Positions 25,471 through 33,655 of a stretch of 64,000 nucleotides of DNA are shown here, one piece after another. This DNA is from Haloimpatiens sp042688525. Lineage in GTDB: Bacteria; Bacillota; Clostridia; Clostridiales; Clostridiaceae. Under the pieces are notes generated by a model, which was not told where the DNA came from, did not search any database, and saw only the letters and a program-made list of their open reading frames with translations. The position numbers and the translations under genes were made by a program. Numbering within the stretch: position 1 is the stretch's first letter; each line of letters begins with the position of its first letter. The DNA lies in the NCBI RefSeq assembly GCF_042688525.2, contig NZ_JBHWAB010000001.1, positions 1,736,001-1,800,000 on the forward strand, written 5' to 3'.

Positions 25471-27514
25471 ATTCATCAAACGAAATAGTCGTAAAGTTCG
25501 AAAAGAAAATGGAGTTTATTTTGCCTCATTGGTTATTTCTATCATTGCTTTTTATGTTATACTTTCTCTTGGCGAGCAGGATGTTATGATATATTTAAAG
25601 ACTATTGAGAGTGATGCAGTAGCAAAGCTTTTGTTAATGATCCCGGTGCTCTATGCTGTGTCGCTTTTCTTTGTATTTTTCTTAGTTTATTTTGCGAACA
25701 GATACCAATTACAATATCGTAGTCATGAATTTGGAATATATTTAATGATGGGGATGAAACCAAGTAAGTTGTTTGCAATGATTATGGGGGAAACATTGTG
25801 GAATGGTTTAGTGGCTTTGTTTATTGGAATTCCAGTTTCTTTATTTTTAACAGAACTAATCAGTCTAGCAACTTCTAGACTAATTGGAATGGGCATTATT
25901 GGTCATAGGTTTCATATTTCCTGGGAGGGTCTAGGATTAACGGTATTTGGTTTCATTATTGTACAACTATTAGCTGTGTTTATTCTTAGCTTGAAAATGA
26001 GCAAGAAGGAACCTGTAGATTTGATAAATGAACAGAAGGAAAAAGTGCAAAGAGTTCTTTCGTTTGCATGGGGGTGGGCTAGTTTGCTTCTTGGAGCAGT
26101 TTTTTTATGCGCAGCTTATATATTGGCAATTTTATATTTGCGTAATCTTGATGTTTGGATGTTTGCATTAATAATTTTTGTTGGTATCAGTGGAACTTTT
26201 ATGCTATTTCGTGGATTGGGAAGTTTGATTGGAAGAAGGATAAGACGTAAAAGTAGTTCTTCTATGGGATTATTTACATTTACGGGAAGACAACTTCAAG
26301 AGAATGTTTTGCATCAATGGAGTTCTCTTGCTATATCATCACTGTTAATTCTTTTGGCAATGCTTTGTTTTGCTTATGGTATTTCTACAAGTTTAGCTCG
26401 AGGGGGAGCATCTGCTAGAACCGCAGATTTTACATTTGAAGGATCAGAGAAACAGATTGTTTCTGTACTGGAATCTGGTAAATTAAAACCTTATGTGAAG
26501 GGTTATTATCCTATGAAACTAAATAATTTTGAGGGATACTGTGGAGGGATGGCTGAAAATACTGCTTCACATACTTTTTCTTGGGCAGGATTAAAAGAAT
26601 CGATTTCTAGAGAAAAAAATTCAAAGGAAAAAGAAAATTTACTAAGGGATTTATATAATCCTTATTTAATTTCTCTTTCTAGTTATAATACATTACTTAA
26701 GTTTACCAATAAATCTCCCATTGTATTAGAAGACAATGAAGTTGCAATGTATTCTAATGAGGAATTTTCATTCTCACATGATTTATTGAGGAAGGTATTA
26801 GAATGTAATTCAACAATTAGTATAGATAAAAAACAATATAGATTGAAATCAACACTATATACAAGCAATCTTGTTGCAGATCGAGCTATTACTATTTCTC
26901 ATGGTTTGATTGTTCCTGATGATATGTATAATAGATTGATTAGAGATTCGGAAGAATCATTACTCTGGAATATGATTTTAGATTCTGATTTTGTTCGTGA
27001 AAAAGGTTTAATGCAAGCAATGCAGCAGGTAGATAAGCTACTTAGTACATCTGGTTTAAACTATGAAAGTTATCTTGCCAGCATGGGAAGACAGTTGTTT
27101 TATATAGTTGCAGGAGGTTATACCACACTTTATTTAGGAGTGATGTTCCTTATCATTGGAAATACGGTGTTAGGCTTAAAATTTCTTATGCAGCAAAGAA
27201 GTACAAGACATAGGTATCTAACTTTATCTATGCTAGGTGCAAGTGTTAAATCTTTATGTTTGTCAGCAAGAATACAAATTTGGTGGTATTTTGGTTTGGT
27301 GATTTCTATAGCATTGATTAGTTCTATTTTTGGTATTTGGTCCATGTTAGGATCTTTCTTGAGGATTCCAAAGACATCAAATTTAAATATCAACAACATT
27401 ATTTTAATGGTAGTAATTGCACTTATTGTTTTTATAGTTTTTGCACTTTGTTATATATGGATGATTCAGAGAAAAAGTGATGAAGAAATCAAGAAATTAA
27501 AAGAGGTTGAATAG
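25460..27514 (+). CDS. ABC transporter permease, BceB-like
   Basis: This 684-residue permease has about ten membrane segments. It has a first helix near 19-38 (FASLVISIIAFYVILSL), FtsX-type helices near 55-80 and 105-175, further pairs near 200-250 and 285-315, a large extracellular domain of about 200 residues (roughly 320-525), and three closing helices. The large loop between helices 7 and 8 is the mark of BceB-type transporters and is where peptides are bound. It is coupled to the ATPase by overlap, and the regulator gene starts 11 bases after its stop. It is of a different lineage from the 806-residue permease at 18342-20762. Confidence 0.88.
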   Translation: MFFEFIKRNSRKVRKENGVYFASLVISIIAFYVILSLGEQDVMIYLKTIESDAVAKLLLMIPVLYAVSLFFVFFLVYFANRYQLQYRSHEFGIYLMMGMKPSKLFAMIMGETLWNGLVALFIGIPVSLFLTELISLATSRLIGMGIIGHRFHISWEGLGLTVFGFIIVQLLAVFILSLKMSKKEPVDLINEQKEKVQRVLSFAWGWASLLLGAVFLCAAYILAILYLRNLDVWMFALIIFVGISGTFMLFRGLGSLIGRRIRRKSSSSMGLFTFTGRQLQENVLHQWSSLAISSLLILLAMLCFAYGISTSLARGGASARTADFTFEGSEKQIVSVLESGKLKPYVKGYYPMKLNNFEGYCGGMAENTASHTFSWAGLKESISREKNSKEKENLLRDLYNPYLISLSSYNTLLKFTNKSPIVLEDNEVAMYSNEEFSFSHDLLRKVLECNSTISIDKKQYRLKSTLYTSNLVADRAITISHGLIVPDDMYNRLIRDSEESLLWNMILDSDFVREKGLMQAMQQVDKLLSTSGLNYESYLASMGRQLFYIVAGGYTTLYLGVMFLIIGNTVLGLKFLMQQRSTRHRYLTLSMLGASVKSLCLSARIQIWWYFGLVISIALISSIFGIWSMLGSFLRIPKTSNLNINNIILMVVIALIVFIVFALCYIWMIQRKSDEEIKKLKEVE

Positions 27515-27525
27515 GAGGTGAAAAC

Positions 27526-28203
27526 GTGGAAAAGATAGTCATTGTTGAGGACGACGTCTTTCTACGTGAAGAGATACAAAGCATATTAGAGAAGGAGGGA
27601 TACTCTGTAGAGTGTATCTCTTCTTTTGATAATGTTTTGGAAGATATTGCATTGGCTTATCCTTCACTAATTGTATTAGATTTGAATTTGCCTAAGCTTT
27701 CTGGATTCGATATTTGTCGTGCACTTAAGACCAGAGGAATAGGACCTATTTTGGTACTGACTTCACGTAATCAACTTCGTGATGAATTGCATGCATTAGA
27801 TTTAGGTGCAGATGACTACTTAACGAAACCATGTCATCCTAAACGTCTAATTGCTAGAATTAAAAAGTTGATTTATCTTTATGCAAATATGCATGTTTTG
27901 TTAGATGCTGGTGACTTTAAGTTGGATGAGAATGCAAATGTATTATATGTTGGTGAGGAGTCTATTTCATTATCGGAGAATGAAGGAATTATTATTAAAA
28001 CTTTGGTGAAAGCTGCTCCTTCTGTAGTAAAAAAAGAGGAGTTTTTTAGCCTGTTGTGGGGAAGTAGTGAATATGTTGATGAAAATATATTACAAGTAAA
28101 TATGACTAGACTACGTAAGACACTTGATAAGGTTGGATTGTGTAATCGAATCAAGACGGTAAGAGGAATTGGTTATCAATTAAAAGGTGGTGATAGCAAA
28201 TGA
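27526..28203 (+). CDS. OmpR-family response regulator, BceR-like
   Basis: This 225-residue regulator has receiver residues E8-D9-D10, phospho-acceptor D52 in LIVLDLNLPKLSG, VLTSRN near 78 and DDYLTKPCHPKRL near 95-107. The winged-helix domain covers 125-222 and ends VRGIGYQLKGG. It starts with GTG, placed by AGGAGGTG 7 bases upstream. It overlaps the kinase gene by 4 bases. By analogy with BceR it should activate the ATPase-permease genes from the site near 24611. Confidence 0.9.
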   Translation: MEKIVIVEDDVFLREEIQSILEKEGYSVECISSFDNVLEDIALAYPSLIVLDLNLPKLSGFDICRALKTRGIGPILVLTSRNQLRDELHALDLGADDYLTKPCHPKRLIARIKKLIYLYANMHVLLDAGDFKLDENANVLYVGEESISLSENEGIIIKTLVKAAPSVVKKEEFFSLLWGSSEYVDENILQVNMTRLRKTLDKVGLCNRIKTVRGIGYQLKGGDSK

Positions 28204-29231
28204 AGCCAAGAGATTGGCTTAATATTTTAAGTAAATCATATCCTTGGGTATTACTTCTTTGTATAAGTGATGTTTTTTTCATTTTTATGGCTTGGTTAGC
28301 GTATCCAGAAACATTTGGACTTTTGGTTGGTATCATGATTATTTTTTCTGTAATTAGTATTGTATTTGGTATGTTATTTATTTCGAAAAATAAGGAAAAA
28401 CAAAGCAAAGTATTCTATGATTTCCTTCGAGAACCTTCAGCGGAGCATGAATGTGGATTGATAGAATCTATGGGTGATTTGTATAAAGAAGAAGTGAAAT
28501 ATTTAGCCAATAAATTACGAATGCAAAATGATCAATTAGATGATGCAAAACTCCAATCCTTAAACTATGAAGAGTTTATTGAAAGTTGGGTTCATGAGAT
28601 AAAGACACCTATTTCTTTAGCAACTTTTGTTTTGGAAAATCGTAAAGAGGAAATGTCGAAGCTAGTATATCAAAGACTCGAGCATGCAAGAATTGATATC
28701 AGTGATAATGTTGAACGGATATTATTTTATGCAAGATTACAGGCATCACATGTTGATTGTCGTTTAGAGAGAGTCTCATTAAATCTTTGCTTTGAAGATG
28801 TACAGTTAGAACTTGAAGCATTACTTGAGGAAAATGAAGTTAAAGTTATTTCTCATATGGAAGATGTCCCAATTGTGTCAGATAAGAAAGCTCTTCAGTT
28901 TATTTTTACACAAATATTTGTAAACTCAGTTAAATATTCCAATAAAGAAATCCAAAGCTTTATTTGGTTAAAAACTGGACTTGATAGTGCAAAGAAAAGG
29001 TATTATTTAAGGATTTCTGATAATGGTATTGGAGTGTTGGCATCTGATCTTTCTTTCATCTTTGATAAAGGATTTACAGGAGAGAATTCTGATCGAAGCA
29101 AGTCCACTGGAATAGGATTGTATCTTGTAAAGAAATTATGCGATGAATTACATATTGAAATTAAAGTTGAGTCTGAGTATGGAAAGAATTTTACAATTCA
29201 AGTACTATTTCCTATAGTTGAGGAAGTGTGA
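28200..29231 (+). CDS. Sensor histidine kinase, BceS-like (intramembrane-sensing)
   Basis: This 343-residue kinase has two N-terminal helices (about 15-35 and 40-62) joined by only a few outside residues, as in BceS-type kinases that take their signal from the transporter. The H-box FIESWVHEIKTPISL contains phospho-His 132. The ATPase part has an N-box QIFVNSVKYSN near 237, G1 RISDNGIGV near 272 and G2 KSTGIGLYLVKKL near 300. It closes the four-gene module. No terminator was clearly visible after its stop. Confidence 0.9.
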   Translation: MKPRDWLNILSKSYPWVLLLCISDVFFIFMAWLAYPETFGLLVGIMIIFSVISIVFGMLFISKNKEKQSKVFYDFLREPSAEHECGLIESMGDLYKEEVKYLANKLRMQNDQLDDAKLQSLNYEEFIESWVHEIKTPISLATFVLENRKEEMSKLVYQRLEHARIDISDNVERILFYARLQASHVDCRLERVSLNLCFEDVQLELEALLEENEVKVISHMEDVPIVSDKKALQFIFTQIFVNSVKYSNKEIQSFIWLKTGLDSAKKRYYLRISDNGIGVLASDLSFIFDKGFTGENSDRSKSTGIGLYLVKKLCDELHIEIKVESEYGKNFTIQVLFPIVEEV

Positions 29232-29643
29232 ATTTTGATATCTAAGCATTGAGCAGAAAATTATGATTATTGTGCAAAAGTATAAATTCATTAATCCATA
29301 TATAATATTGGTTGAATGATGAAATTGAGGCTTGTTAATTCCAAATTTTACATTATTTAAGTAGTTGTAAAGTTCATCATTAATGAATACAATATGATTA
29401 GTAATTTAGGTATATTTTAAAGAATAGGGATTACCAATTTTTACTTGACTCAAAAAGTCTACAAGATTAAAGACTAATTATAATATAATGTAAGATACTA
29501 ATAATATTAATATATTTTTATAAAGGGATATTGTAGATTATAAAAGTTTTACCGTACAAGTTTCTTTATTATAAGTTGATAGGTGTATACTTTAAACTAT
29601 ATACTGAAAGCTAATGAGATACTATTGGAGGGATTAAAATTAG
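29232..29643. other. AT-rich spacer without recognised genes
   Basis: About 410 bases separate the kinase gene from the DUF1576 gene. I found no ORF, hairpin terminator, repeat or clear promoter. TTGACT at 29445-29450 has a TATAAT only 28 bases further on, which is too far to form a promoter. Confidence 0.5.
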
Positions 29644-30918
29644 ATGAAAGAACCAATAAACAATACAAGTACAAGAAATGAAATAACAAATAATCAGAAA
29701 TTCTTAATTATGACATTTTTTGCGGTTACTTTAATCTTAATTGGTTTTTTTATAGATTCGCCAAAAGGTATTATAAAAGGCATAGGAAAAATTATAATAT
29801 ATCCAGATACGTTAATTACAGATTACATAGGTGTTGGTGGAATGGGTGCTACTTTTGTAAATTCAGGTATACTAACTCTAGTATCTATAGGTATTTTATA
29901 TAAACTTAAGATTAAGTTTAACGGCGTAACATTTGCATCTTTATTTTTAATGGCTGGGTTTGCATTCTTTGGTAAAAATATATTTAATGTTTGGTTCATT
30001 ATTTTAGGAGTATACTTATATTCAAAATATCAAAAGGATACCTTTACAAAATATGTTTATGTATCATTATTTGGAACAGCTATGGCACCTATGATATCTC
30101 AATTATTATTTAGTATTGAAGCACATTTTATAGTAAGGGTATTTTTAGGTGTTGGTACAGGAGTATTTATAGGTTTTATTTTGCCTCCTTTGTCTACATA
30201 TTTACTTAGAGTCCATCAAGGGTTCAATTTATACAATATAGGGTTTGCAGCTGGTATTATAGGAACTATATTGGTCTCTATTTTTAAATCATATGGAATT
30301 ATACCAGAGCCAAGGATGGTATGGACAACGGGAAATAACCAAATTTTTAGTGTATACTTATTTTCTTTATCGATAAGTATGATTCTACTAGGGTATTATC
30401 TAAATGAAAAATCCTTTAAAAATGTAGAAAATATTATGAAGCGCTCCGGTCGTTTGATTACAGATTTTACATTATTGTATGGATATGCTCCTTCACTTAT
30501 CAACATGGGCATTAATGGAATTGCTGCTATCAGCTATATTTTACTTATAGGTGGAGATTTAAATGGACCAACCATAGGTGGAATATTTACTATTATGGGA
30601 TTTGGTGCATTTGGGAAGCATATTAAAAATATTATACCTATTTTTCTAGGTGTTTCCCTAGGGGCGCTTACAAAAAACTGGGGTATTCAGGTACCAGCTA
30701 TTCAACTAGCAGCTCTTTTTGGTACAGCTCTTGCTCCTATTGCAGGGGAGTTTGGATGGAAGTATGGTATTTTAGCTGGATTTATTCATTCTTCTGTGGT
30801 GTTAAATGTAGGAGTCCTTCATGGTGGCTTGAATTTGTATAATAATGGGTTTGCAGCAGGTATTGTTGCTGCGGCTTTAGTGCCTTGTATAGAAGCTTTT
30901 AGAAAGGAAGAAATTTAG
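29644..30918 (+). CDS. DUF1576 family membrane protein
   Basis: This 424-residue protein has about eleven hydrophobic segments and is internally two-fold. The motif YIGVGGMGATFVNSG near 60 is echoed by GINGIAAISYILLIGGDLNGPTIG near 285, and VHQGFNLYNIGFAAGI near 198 is echoed by LHGGLNLYNNGFAAGI near 395. The duplication looks like an inverted or tandem repeat membrane fold. The family (DUF1576, recognised from memory) has no known substrate. A GGAGGG site lies 12 bases upstream of the ATG. The next gene starts immediately after its stop, so the two are one unit. Confidence 0.82.
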   Translation: MKEPINNTSTRNEITNNQKFLIMTFFAVTLILIGFFIDSPKGIIKGIGKIIIYPDTLITDYIGVGGMGATFVNSGILTLVSIGILYKLKIKFNGVTFASLFLMAGFAFFGKNIFNVWFIILGVYLYSKYQKDTFTKYVYVSLFGTAMAPMISQLLFSIEAHFIVRVFLGVGTGVFIGFILPPLSTYLLRVHQGFNLYNIGFAAGIIGTILVSIFKSYGIIPEPRMVWTTGNNQIFSVYLFSLSISMILLGYYLNEKSFKNVENIMKRSGRLITDFTLLYGYAPSLINMGINGIAAISYILLIGGDLNGPTIGGIFTIMGFGAFGKHIKNIIPIFLGVSLGALTKNWGIQVPAIQLAALFGTALAPIAGEFGWKYGILAGFIHSSVVLNVGVLHGGLNLYNNGFAAGIVAAALVPCIEAFRKEEI

Positions 30919-31263
30919 ATGAAGCATGAAAAGAAGAGAATAATTAAAATTGTCAACGAAATGATGAACTTTTTCTTTACAATTGGATCAGTGGATATTC
31001 AGATTCATATAGAAGAAGAAACAAATAGATTTATCATTACCTTTAAAATGGACTATGTGGATGGCTGTGAAACAAGATTAAATGAATTGATTAGTGAATT
31101 AAATAGAGCCAAACAACAAGAAATGGAAGAATATTATTGGGAACTTGTAGGTGACTGTGATATTGATACGGAGTTTTCCTTAATTGGTATGATGGTAGAT
31201 GAAGCAAGGTGTAAAATTGAAAAAGACTTTATAGAGGTAGAGCTCATACGATTTAAAATATAA
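30919..31263 (+). CDS. Small acidic protein partner of the DUF1576 gene
   Basis: This 114-residue soluble protein has no recognised family name. It is made of alternating helix and strand: an N-terminal helix KRIIKIVNEMMNFFF, a strand FIITFKMDYVDG, a helix ETRLNELISELNRAKQQEMEEYYWEL, then IGMMVDEARCKIEKDFIEVEL. It starts on the base after the DUF1576 stop codon, with its ribosome site (AAAGGAAG) inside that gene. The arrangement implies a cytosolic subunit or regulator of the membrane protein. A strong terminator follows. Confidence 0.75.
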   Translation: MKHEKKRIIKIVNEMMNFFFTIGSVDIQIHIEEETNRFIITFKMDYVDGCETRLNELISELNRAKQQEMEEYYWELVGDCDIDTEFSLIGMMVDEARCKIEKDFIEVELIRFKI

Positions 31264-31283
31264 ATAAAGAAGGAAGAGGAAGC

Positions 31284-31317
31284 AGACTGCTGGTGAACTA
31301 CCAGCAGTCTATTTCTT
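31284..31317 (+). terminator. Terminator of the DUF1576 operon
   Basis: AGACTGCTGGT (31284-31294) and ACCAGCAGTCT (31300-31310) pair perfectly around GAACT, followed by ATTTCTTT. Confidence 0.88.
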
Positions 31318-31525
31318 TAACGGTGATTTTAAGATATAATTAAAAGTTATTTAAGAGCAAATTAATGAACAATGAAATAGCTTAAAACATATAGAATATT
31401 TCTTCATTAATATACAACTATTATTGGATGTTTGCATTAATATTATTTGCTTGTACATACAAAAAATATATGATGGTATATGAGTATAATCGAATATATT
31501 AATATTAGGAGGCAAATTTTACTTA

Positions 31526-31835
31526 ATGATTGAACTTTTTAAAGCACTTGGAGATGAAAATAGACTACTTATTAATGAATGCTGAACTTTGTGTTTGTGA
31601 AATTGAAGTGTTGCTTGAAATGACACAATCCAATGTTTCTACACATCTAAGCAAACTTAAAAATATTAGTATTATAAATTCGTAAAAATATGCTCAGTGG
31701 GTACACTATAAAGTAAGTACTTAATTTATAGATGAAAAAGAATTACTTTATCGATATTTAAATATGAATTGTCAGTGCATTACTGAGGATAGAAAGAAAG
31801 TATTAGATATTTTAGAACAGGAGGGATTAAAATGA
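31526..31835 (+). pseudogene. arsR: arsR-type repressor, inactivated by frameshift and stops
   Basis: After TTAGGAGG a frame starts MIELFKALGDENRLLI, the usual ArsR opening. It then shifts frame: MNAELCVCEIEVLLEMTQSNVSTHLSKLKN continues one register later. ELCVCEI holds the family's As(III)-binding cysteines, and the rest is the winged helix. Two further in-frame stops follow (before KYAQWVHYKVS and after it) and the end LDILEQEGLK overlaps the acr3 start. It lies where arsR belongs, directly in front of the arsenite pump. One frameshift and two stops make it non-functional. Confidence 0.85.
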
Positions 31836-32893
31836 ATGAAGATAAAGAATTAAAAGTATCTAATGAGATGGGTATATTTGAACGTTATTTAACTGTTTGG
31901 GTTGTACTTTGTATTATTATAGGAGTGATGATTGGTAAATGGATTCCTATTATACCACAAACTCTTAGCCAATTTGAATATGCAAAGGTTTCAATTCCAG
32001 TGGCTATATTAATTTGGTTAATGATTTATCCAATGATGCTTAAGATTGATTTTTCAAGTATTGTACAAGCAACGAAAAAATCTAAAGGATTGACAGTAAC
32101 TTGTGTAACTAATTGGCTTATTAAACCATTTACAATGTATTTGATAGCAGCATTCTTTTTAAAAGTTGTTTTTAAAGCTTGGATAGTTCCAGATTTAGCT
32201 GATGAATATTTAGCTGGAGCAGTACTTTTAGGTGCAGCGCCTTGTACAGCAATGGTTTTTGTGTGGAGTCATCTTACAAAAGGTGATTCAGCTTATACTT
32301 TAGTTCAAGTTGCAGTGAATGACTTGATTTTATTATTTGCTTTTACACCACTTGTTGCTTTTCTTTTAGGTGTAAGTAATGTAAAAGTACCATATGATAC
32401 TTTAAGTTTATCTGTAGTGTTGTTTGTAATTATTCCATTAGTTGGTGGATATTTGTCAAGAAAATATATCATCAAACATAAAGGGGTAGAATATTTTGAA
32501 AATATATTCCTAAAGAAATTTAATAATACAACCATTGTAGGATTACTACTTACTTTGATTATTATATTCTCATTTCAAGGGGAAATTATTTTAAATAATC
32601 CATTTCATATTGTACTTATTGCAATACCATTAATTATACAAACATTTCTAATTTTCTTTATAGCGTATTTTTGGGCAAGAGCATGGAAACTTAAACACAA
32701 TATTGCAGCACCAGCAGGTATGATTGGTGCAAGTAATTTCTTTGAGTTAGCAGTAGCAGTGGCTATTTCGCTGTTTGGGTTGAAATCAGGAGCTGCACTT
32801 GCTACTGTTGTTGGTGTATTAGTGGAAGTGCCGGTAATGTTGACTCTTGTAAAAATTGCAAACAGAACAAAGCATTGGTTTAAGGATGTTTAA
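31832..32893 (+). CDS. acr3: Arsenite efflux transporter Acr3
   Basis: This 353-residue membrane protein has about ten hydrophobic segments in the BART-fold pattern. The conserved Acr3 motif GAAPCTAMVFVWSHL with its essential cysteine is at residue 138, and a second helix motif GASNFFELAVAVAISLFGL is near 293. Length and motifs are normal for Acr3. The start codon overlaps the remnant arsR stop region and uses its GAACAGGAGGG site. Because arsR is broken, the pump may be expressed without arsenic control or under a distant regulator. No arsenate reductase gene is next to it. Confidence 0.93.
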   Translation: MNEDKELKVSNEMGIFERYLTVWVVLCIIIGVMIGKWIPIIPQTLSQFEYAKVSIPVAILIWLMIYPMMLKIDFSSIVQATKKSKGLTVTCVTNWLIKPFTMYLIAAFFLKVVFKAWIVPDLADEYLAGAVLLGAAPCTAMVFVWSHLTKGDSAYTLVQVAVNDLILLFAFTPLVAFLLGVSNVKVPYDTLSLSVVLFVIIPLVGGYLSRKYIIKHKGVEYFENIFLKKFNNTTIVGLLLTLIIIFSFQGEIILNNPFHIVLIAIPLIIQTFLIFFIAYFWARAWKLKHNIAAPAGMIGASNFFELAVAVAISLFGLKSGAALATVVGVLVEVPVMLTLVKIANRTKHWFKDV

Positions 32894-32998
32894 TTTAAAT
32901 AAAGTAGAAAAAGTAAATGAAGGGGTTAAAATCAAATATAAGGTTAATTTGTAAAATTATCCTTTGGCTCTTCAAAAATAAATGGAAGAAATTCTAAA

Positions 32999-33055
32999 TT
33001 GACAGAATAATAAAAAAGATATAAAATAACAAGTGTTATATAACACTTGTTATTT
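32999..33055 (+). promoter_or_regulatory. Promoter with overlapping palindromic operator of the TetR gene
   Basis: TTGACA (32999-33004), a 17-base spacer and TAAAAT (33022-33027). A perfect 32-bp palindrome (33024-33055, half-site AAATAACAAGTGTTAT) starts inside the -10 box. This is the typical layout of TetR autorepression. The palindrome with its T-rich end could also act as a weak terminator for acr3. Confidence 0.75.
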
Positions 33056-33079
33056 TTATTAGTAAAGGAGAAAAGAGAT

Positions 33080-33631
33080 ATGCCACCTAAGATAGTAGTA
33101 AATGAAGAGAACATAAAACAGGCAGGATTTGAAATTATAAAAACATCTGGGATAGAAAATTTAACTGCAAGGAATATAGCAAAAAAATTAAAGTGTTCTA
33201 CACAACCTATATATAGAGCATATGCAAATATGGATGCTTTAAAGGAAGAATTGTTCATTGATATTAGACAGTATTTTCTAAAATATATTTTTAATTATAA
33301 AAAGGTTGAGAATGAATTTTTAAACACAGGTCTTGGTTATATTGATTTTGCTAAAAATGAGAGTAATTTATTTAAGGCACTGTATCTAACAGAAAACTTA
33401 GATGTTGATTTTGATAGAGAAGATACCTTTGACTTAAGTAAAGGAATAGAACAGATGAATGAGATGCCAATATTCAGTAACTTAAGTGAAGAAGAGATTA
33501 AAGACATTATGATTAAATTGTGGATATTTACCCATGGTTTAGCCACTATGGTTATGTCACCAAGTCTAAATATTACTGATGAGAAAATTATAAAAATGTT
33601 AAGTGAAGTTCTTATAAAACTATGTAAATAA
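33080..33631 (+). CDS. TetR family transcriptional regulator
   Basis: This 183-residue regulator has an N-terminal helix-turn-helix, IKQAGFEIIKTSGIENLTARNIAKKLKCSTQPIYRAYANMDALKEEL (residues 12-58), and a C-terminal ligand domain. The start is ATG 33080 with AAAGGAG upstream. A longer form from 33047 would begin within the operator palindrome. It is 24 bases before the double flavodoxin gene, so it probably represses itself and that gene from the palindrome at 33024-33055. The inducer is unknown. The C-terminal motif LWIFTHGLATMVM is common in one clostridial TetR subgroup. Confidence 0.88.
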   Translation: MPPKIVVNEENIKQAGFEIIKTSGIENLTARNIAKKLKCSTQPIYRAYANMDALKEELFIDIRQYFLKYIFNYKKVENEFLNTGLGYIDFAKNESNLFKALYLTENLDVDFDREDTFDLSKGIEQMNEMPIFSNLSEEEIKDIMIKLWIFTHGLATMVMSPSLNITDEKIIKMLSEVLIKLCK

Positions 33632-33655
33632 AAAATATGTAAATGGGAGGATTGT

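Noticed and set aside
29445..29484. Promoter TTGACT ... TATAAT before the DUF1576 gene
   Set aside because: The spacing is 28 bases, far outside the 16-18 needed, so the two boxes cannot form one promoter.
32999..33055. The TetR palindrome as an attachment site of a mobile element
   Set aside because: No integrase or second site is near, and its position on a -10 box before tetR is a sufficient explanation.
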